From Planctomycetaceae bacterium (GTDB lineage Bacteria; Planctomycetota; Planctomycetia; Planctomycetales; Planctomycetaceae), in contig JAGQQT010000106.1 in NCBI GenBank assembly GCA_020426065.1, forward strand, positions 1 through 10,495: a stretch of DNA of 10,495 bases, in the 5' to 3' direction. Every line of letters starts with the position of its first letter. Within the stretch, counting starts at the first letter, position 1. This document shows, piece by piece, positions 7,228 to 10,495 of this stretch. The notes beneath the pieces were generated by a model. It did not search any database. It was not told the DNA's origin and was given only the letters and a program-made list of their open reading frames with translations. Both the position numbers and the translations under genes were made by a program.

Positions 7228-7875
7228 TTATTCCAGGGACACGTATTCATTCCAAAGGTCATCCAGTGACTTCCCTGTCTCCGTCATAAACAGGTCGTCT
7301 GAGTATTTTCCATTACGCATCGCGGTGTTGAGTTTCTTGACGATCCCCGGTGCGAGGTCGGATTCAAGCCACAGCAGAAATCCCGCTGCCACCTGATACC
7401 CTTTTTCATAACCTCGCATTTCCTTGGGGCGTGGAAACCAGCTCTGCTCTTTTCCTTCATAGATTCCCCAGCGGAGATAATCAGCAATCCCTTCGGTTAC
7501 CCACCAGGGATCCCCATTTGGATAGGATTGAATAACATGAACCAGTTCGTGGACAACCAGCCCGGAGTCTTCAGGGTGCTTTTCAATCCAACCCGATGAG
7601 ATCGTAATAGTTGTGCCTGAAGTCGCGCCAATCCCGTTGTCAGATTTTCGAATCTTGAGAGCGATCTGTCGTGGTGGCTTGTAGTCTTTGATCGCCAGCA
7701 GATTGTTGATTCGAGGATGCCACCGCACGATCAGAGCCTTCGCCTCTTCTCCCCACTGGGCAAGATGCGGCACTTCAGAAGTATCCAGTTCGACGTTGAT
7801 CGGTGCATCGTCAGCGAAAACCGGTCGGCAAAACAGGATCAAAAGCACCAGGAGCAGAACGTAGCGATGTTTCAT
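7228..7875 (-). CDS. Exported basic secretory protein (BSP)-family metallopeptidase
   Basis: The 215-residue product matches the BSP peptidase family (PF04450 type), found in plants and in many bacteria including planctomycetes. Zincin features are HELVH at 109-113 within VVHELVHVIQSYP, and the diagnostic WVTEGIADYLRWG (126-137), where the family has W-x-x-E-G-x-A-D-Y. A signal peptide (MKHRYVLLLVLLILF, cleavage after VFA at 19-21) sends it out of the cytoplasm. The start is ATG 7875: the frame extends upstream to 7971, but that part is a repeated intergenic sequence and would bury the signal peptide. It stands alone on the minus strand with repeats on both sides. It probably degrades or processes extracellular proteins; the target is unknown. 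Confidence 0.88.
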   Translation of the reverse strand: MKHRYVLLLVLLILFCRPVFADDAPINVELDTSEVPHLAQWGEEAKALIVRWHPRINNLLAIKDYKPPRQIALKIRKSDNGIGATSGTTITISSGWIEKHPEDSGLVVHELVHVIQSYPNGDPWWVTEGIADYLRWGIYEGKEQSWFPRPKEMRGYEKGYQVAAGFLLWLESDLAPGIVKKLNTAMRNGKYSDDLFMTETGKSLDDLWNEYVSLE

Positions 7876-7910
7876 TTTAGCCTGAGTGGGATGAGATATC
7901 AGTTGTGAGA

Positions 7911-7974
7911 AGCCAGAACGGTTCAGGCTAAGTCTGAAAAAGATTCTGGATGTGGAGGCAGAAGTTGTCAACTA
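7911..7974. repeat. Long intergenic repeat, copy 1
   Basis: It shares three identical blocks, in the same order and orientation, with 10313-10397: AGCCAGAACGGTTC (7911-7924), CTAAGTCTGAAAAA (7928-7941) and CAGAAGTTGTCAACT (7959-7973). The frame upstream of the BSP signal peptide reads through it, giving a spurious N-terminal extension that ends in LNRSG. Confidence 0.85.
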
Positions 7975-8046
7975 CCCTGTGCAATGACCTCGCCTGCCGT
8001 TGACACCTAAAACGTTCAACATGCCACTCTGCCTGTGCATATTCTG

Positions 8047-8694
8047 TTAAAACTCACTACGCACATTTTCCATTCTCTTCCAGTCGTGTTCGCTTGCTTC
8101 TTCCCCGTCGATAACACAAACCTGAAAATCAGTGGTCTTGTTGAGGTAATCAAATGCTTTCGTACTTTCCAGGCGGATGGCGACAGAACACACAGAACGA
8201 AGCAAAGCCTCTTTGAATGATTCCTGATATTCGATCAAGGCATTGGAGTCGGGAAAGTCATCCAATTTGGGTCTTGCGGCTTCTGTCAGCAAGTCTGAGT
8301 ACGGCTGCCAACCTGCGTTGTGTGCTTCATTCGCGATGTCGCAATACTTCCATAGCGGCATGCCCCACCTGAGAGCATCGGCACGTTGCGACCGAGGAGC
8401 CGGCTTTCCTCCATCCAGACCAAATAGTCTTTCGTAAGCGGGCAAAATGGACGGGAACATCCTGCGCAGCTCTTCGTTCATCATCGCTTTGGGGCGAATC
8501 TCGCCATTGACTGCAAGCTCCAGGGATTCTGGTGTGTTCAGGCACAAAATGATCTGACCTGAAAATGGGTAGCATTCAAACGCAAAACCATAGAACGTCT
8601 CGCTGGTGTGCTTTCGAGCGAACTCAGAGATGGAATCACGGGTGAGCCGTTCCAATGCATCGCCCGTGGTTAACCAGTTGATGGACTTGGACAT
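8047..8694 (-). CDS. Hypothetical protein, DUF4303-like
   Basis: The 215-residue soluble protein starts MSKSINW at ATG 8694; the frame extends to a TTG at 8739 that overlaps the upstream stop codon (TTGA), but GGAGA lies too close to that TTG to serve it. Features resembling DUF4303 proteins are an early ETFYGFAFECYPFSG strand pair (about 31-45) and a later LRWGMPLWKYCDIANEAHN segment, where that family has an LRW-x-P-x-x-W pattern. The similarity is recalled, not computed. No signal peptide or membrane helix is present. It follows the 126-residue orphan by 41 bases and is probably co-transcribed. Functions of DUF4303 proteins are not established; occurrence beside other small orphan genes fits an immunity-type role, which is inference. 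Confidence 0.7.
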   Translation of the reverse strand: MSKSINWLTTGDALERLTRDSISEFARKHTSETFYGFAFECYPFSGQIILCLNTPESLELAVNGEIRPKAMMNEELRRMFPSILPAYERLFGLDGGKPAPRSQRADALRWGMPLWKYCDIANEAHNAGWQPYSDLLTEAARPKLDDFPDSNALIEYQESFKEALLRSVCSVAIRLESTKAFDYLNKTTDFQVCVIDGEEASEHDWKRMENVRSEF

Positions 8695-8735
8695 GTCTCT
8701 CACGGCCTTGTTCTGCCGCGTATGGTTGTCGTTGG

Positions 8736-9116
8736 TCAATCTCCAAGGCAGACAACGCGGGAATCGATATTGTACGCATGATTGAGCATCTGTTTAAGCG
8801 CCCCAATACGATCAAGTGCATCTGATTTCATGAGCAGTGAAACAATCGTTGTTCGATCTTCGCCTTGGTAGCCGAGCGTTACATCCCATTGGTCGCCACG
8901 GGATCGCACGTCACCCTCGGCTTTCTCGAGCACCAAGAAGAAGGCCAGCAACTCTTCGGCGAAGAATTCGGCGTTGTCATACAGATCGACCATTTGTCCA
9001 ACTTTGCGGTAGGTCTCCTCGAAGTACGGATAGAGGAACCAGTAAAGGGGATCGTCGTCCTCGAAGAACAGGTGATCTGTATCCGGATGGTCCTTGATAT
9101 TGATGGTGACGGCCAT
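8736..9116 (-). CDS. Small hypothetical acidic protein
   Basis: I do not recognise the family. The 126-residue product begins MAVTINIKDHPD and is acidic, with an aromatic helix-like stretch (DPLYWFLYPYFEETYRKVGQ, about 22-41), a second helix (AEFFAEELLAFFLVLEKAEG) and a C-terminal half with strand-like VTLGYQGEDRTTIVSLLM. It looks like a compact alpha/beta cytosolic protein. The start ATG 9116 is chosen because the upstream extension to 9209 is a translation of palindromic repeat C; the nearest Shine-Dalgarno-like AGGA is about 12 bases away, rather far. It is followed by the DUF4303-like gene in the same direction. Size, acidity and neighbours are compatible with an immunity protein, without direct evidence. 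Confidence 0.6.
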   Translation of the reverse strand: MAVTINIKDHPDTDHLFFEDDDPLYWFLYPYFEETYRKVGQMVDLYDNAEFFAEELLAFFLVLEKAEGDVRSRGDQWDVTLGYQGEDRTTIVSLLMKSDALDRIGALKQMLNHAYNIDSRVVCLGD

Positions 9117-9155
9117 CAGTACTGCATGTCCTAACTGTTGGGGTTGACTAGTCTG

Positions 9156-9194
9156 GTGCCATACTTGCATCGCGAAGCAGGGCAAACATGGCAC
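9156..9194. repeat. Palindromic repeat copy C
   Basis: GTGCCAT-ac-TTGC (9156-9168) pairs with GCAA-ac-ATGGCAC (9182-9194) around ATCGCGAAGCAGG. It has the same orientation as copy A and the same loop as copy B. It fills most of the 93-base gap between the genes ending at 9210 and starting at 9116. Confidence 0.85.
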
Positions 9195-9209
9195 GTGGCC
9201 ACGCAGCAA

Positions 9210-9578
9210 TCAAGATGAGTGAGGATGAGTCGTGCGCAGCAAACCATGTGTGGTCAAGTACTCTCGATATGCACGAAACATCTTCAGATGAAGGTGATCG
9301 CCTGCAGGTTCGTCTTGTTCCATTAACAGGATGATATCTTGCCAAGTGTTCGGTTTTGGGTTGGGAAACTGATTCCGAAGCCAGCCAATGAACTCGAACC
9401 AATATTTCTGAGCGTGGTCAGAGGATTCGGATCTTGCGTTGACACAAAGGCCGCTGTAATACCCTTCAAGAAAGGCGAATACTTCGGGAAGTGAGCCATG
9501 GCATGTGTACATTGTTGGGCGACAAATGGCAGCATCCACTAGCGATTCAGGCTGCAAAGGTTGGATGTCTTCATTCAC
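9210..9578 (-). CDS. Small hypothetical protein of the RPxMY / FLxGY type
   Basis: The 122-residue protein has the pattern of a loose group of small bacterial orphans: a start region ending in a R-P-x-M-Y motif (RPTMY, 20-24), then FLEGYYSG (36-43), then FIGWLRNQF (63-71) and a helix around DIILLMEQDEP. I recall this pattern from actinobacterial and other orphans; no function is known to me. The GTG start at 9578 is supported by GGAAG six bases upstream (plus-strand 9585-9589). An ATG four bases downstream of the GTG's first base is out of frame. It lies just downstream of the attC-like element 9598-9667 and is followed by palindromic repeat C. It is predicted to be cytosolic. An immunity or accessory role is speculation from context. 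Confidence 0.65.
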   Translation of the reverse strand: MNEDIQPLQPESLVDAAICRPTMYTCHGSLPEVFAFLEGYYSGLCVNARSESSDHAQKYWFEFIGWLRNQFPNPKPNTWQDIILLMEQDEPAGDHLHLKMFRAYREYLTTHGLLRTTHPHSS

Positions 9579-9597
9579 AATTATCTTCCAGCATAAC

Positions 9598-9667
9598 GCC
9601 TAACATCAGTGGGTTGTGGCAGTTGATGTTGATTTCAGATTGAGGGCGGCCCACAACTCCGTTGCAT
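9598..9667 (-). other. attC-like imperfect palindrome between two orphan genes
   Basis: On the minus strand the 70-base element starts ATGCAAC (9667-9661) and ends GTTAGGC (9604-9598), which fits the integron R' box GTTRRRY. The inner arms GTTGTGG (9657-9651) and CCACAAC (9619-9613) pair over 7 bp. It begins 7 bases after the upstream gene's TAA and precedes the next gene's ribosome site, as in cassette arrays. Against it, the R'' box breaks RYYYAAC at one position and the two spacers are unequal (3 and 8 bases). No integrase is in the window. Confidence 0.3.
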
Positions 9668-9674
9668 GTTTTTA

Positions 9675-10301
9675 TTATGTGTCTACGCGCATGGGAGGTC
9701 TGTATTGTGTTGGCGGGTACGACCGCCGGACGCCACCGCGCCATATGTCGATTCCTGCCCATCTTTCGCTGGGAATATCCCCAGCCACAGACTGCAGAAG
9801 AATATCGCAGTCAGCAACGGTTAACCACCCGTACGTTGCCGCACAGATTGGGCAAGACCGAGTGATGTGATCAGTTAAGGACTGCAGATCATCAAGGAGA
9901 GGCTTTAGCCAGTTGCATTGTCGACCATCATCGATTGGGTAAGGGCCGACATCCCAAGCATCGGGCAGGCTGCCGACGGTGACGCCAGCGTAAACCCAAA
10001 GGCCATCGTCATCGTTGATTGCTGTATGAACAAAATTGGATTGTGCCCCATCGTGATGAGTGTACACGCCAACGTATTGAGCGAACCCATCATCGGTGAA
10101 GTCAGGCGCAGTGACGACTGCTTGATCCGCCGGGCTACGGTGACGGTCGGAGTAAGGACCGGACAGCCGCGGAAACGACCACAAAGCAGCGAAAACCTGT
10201 ACGGCTTTCGCTGTCTTATTGCGACCGAAATACATCAGCGCATCAATCGATCCTCCAGTCCAACAGTCAGGATTTGTAAATGAAGGTGACATGCAATGCA
10301 T
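9675..10301 (-). CDS. Hypothetical protein with N-terminal WTGG segment
   Basis: The 208-residue soluble protein starts at ATG 10301; Met4 (ATG 10292, MSPSFTNP) is an equally likely start, and neither has a clear Shine-Dalgarno site. The N-terminal segment NPDCWTGGSIDALMYFG followed by VFAALWSFPRLSGPYSDR resembles a group of widespread small orphans that begin with a WTGG-x-x-E-L helix and an ALW-x-x-P-x-L-x-G motif; this is recalled, not searched. The middle is strand-rich (FAQYVGVYTHHDGAQSNF, GLWVYAGVTVGSL). A C-P-I-C pair in SCPICAATYGW is too little for a zinc site by itself. It is the most upstream of four same-strand orphans, and repeat copy 2 lies just upstream of it. Function unknown. 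Confidence 0.65.
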   Translation of the reverse strand: MHCMSPSFTNPDCWTGGSIDALMYFGRNKTAKAVQVFAALWSFPRLSGPYSDRHRSPADQAVVTAPDFTDDGFAQYVGVYTHHDGAQSNFVHTAINDDDGLWVYAGVTVGSLPDAWDVGPYPIDDGRQCNWLKPLLDDLQSLTDHITRSCPICAATYGWLTVADCDILLQSVAGDIPSERWAGIDIWRGGVRRSYPPTQYRPPMRVDT

Positions 10302-10312
10302 AACTTGTTATT

Positions 10313-10397
10313 AGCCAGAACGGTTCTGTCTGAGTCGGTTGTGGATTCTGTCTAAGTCTGAAAAAATTCTGCAGATGCGATCAGAAGTTGTCAACTG
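10313..10397. repeat. Long intergenic repeat, copy 2, with internal duplication
   Basis: It carries the same three blocks as copy 1: AGCCAGAACGGTTC (10313-10326), CTAAGTCTGAAAAA (10352-10365) and CAGAAGTTGTCAACT (10382-10396). Between the first two blocks it holds about 22 extra bases that look like a diverged tandem copy of the TCTAAGTC...ATTCTG part. It includes the odd palindromes CAGAAC-G-GTTCTG and AGTTG-T-CAACT. Confidence 0.85.
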
Positions 10398-10495
10398 CCA
10401 GAAGGGATAGAGAGCACATCCGGAGGATTGAAGTTGATGGCTCATTGATATGCTCGCACTTGTGTGAGCATGAATTTCTGGTTCGTATTTCAGGT
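10398..10495. other. Right-edge noncoding stretch with one hairpin
   Basis: I see no supportable gene here. ATGCTC (10450-10455) and GAGCAT (10466-10471) flank an inner GCAC/GTGT that extends the stem with a G-T pair. Two minus-strand frames stay open from the right edge into repeat copy 2 before stopping, but their translations show no coding character. Confidence 0.4.

Noticed and set aside
7876..7971. N-terminal extension of the BSP peptidase
   Set aside because: It is a translation of the intergenic repeat copy 1 and would bury a clear signal peptide that starts at ATG 7875.
9117..9209. N-terminal extension of the 126-residue orphan
   Set aside because: It translates palindromic repeat C; similar translations appear at other repeat copies without being genes.

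Overview
The window reads as chromosomal DNA of a planctomycete, probably in the Gimesia/Rubinisphaera neighbourhood. This is inferred from gene content (an exported sulfatase of the iduronate-sulfatase type, an exported M28 peptidase, an exported basic-secretory-protein peptidase, a single-domain STAS protein), from moderate G+C, from mostly weak Shine-Dalgarno sites, and from short palindromic intergenic repeats. No rRNA or tRNA anchors the assignment. There are 12 protein genes I support, one strong small-RNA candidate, and several repeat families.

Left part (1-3476). A LOG-family nucleotide phosphoribohydrolase (minus strand) runs off the left edge. Next come a stand-alone STAS protein (minus) and a four-helix membrane protein (plus), whose 3' end overlaps the convergent M28 zinc peptidase gene (minus) by 41 bases. 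The sulfatase lies upstream of the peptidase on the same strand. Two hairpins of one repeat family separate them. Both proteins have signal peptides, so they may form a small exported degradation unit.

Centre (4977-6414). The 322-base gap between the sulfatase (minus) and a CobW/G3E-type metal-chaperone GTPase (plus) is the most interesting part. On the minus strand it holds a near-consensus sigma70 promoter (TTGACG, 17 bases, TAATAT). A segment of about 110 bases follows, closed by a 7-bp stem, and it ends at a textbook intrinsic terminator with a 10-bp stem, UUCG loop and 8 T. I read it as an unnamed small RNA gene, or less likely a terminator-containing leader of the sulfatase. Back to back with it is a promoter for the GTPase, with a perfect 12-bp palindrome at the expected transcription start.

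Right part (6415-10495). This is an accessory region of small minus-strand genes: a TPR protein, an exported HExxH peptidase, and four small orphan proteins (one DUF4303-like, one resembling small RPxMY / FLxGY proteins, one with an N-terminal WTGG segment, one unrecognised). The gaps carry three copies of a palindrome with the loop ATCGCGAAGCAGG or a variant. A longer repeat occurs at 7911-7974 and 10313-10397 in the same orientation and brackets exactly the four orphans. One gap (9598-9667) has the symmetry of an integron attC site, imperfectly. Together these features suggest a gene block assembled by recombination; the orphans may be immunity-type genes, but that is inference.
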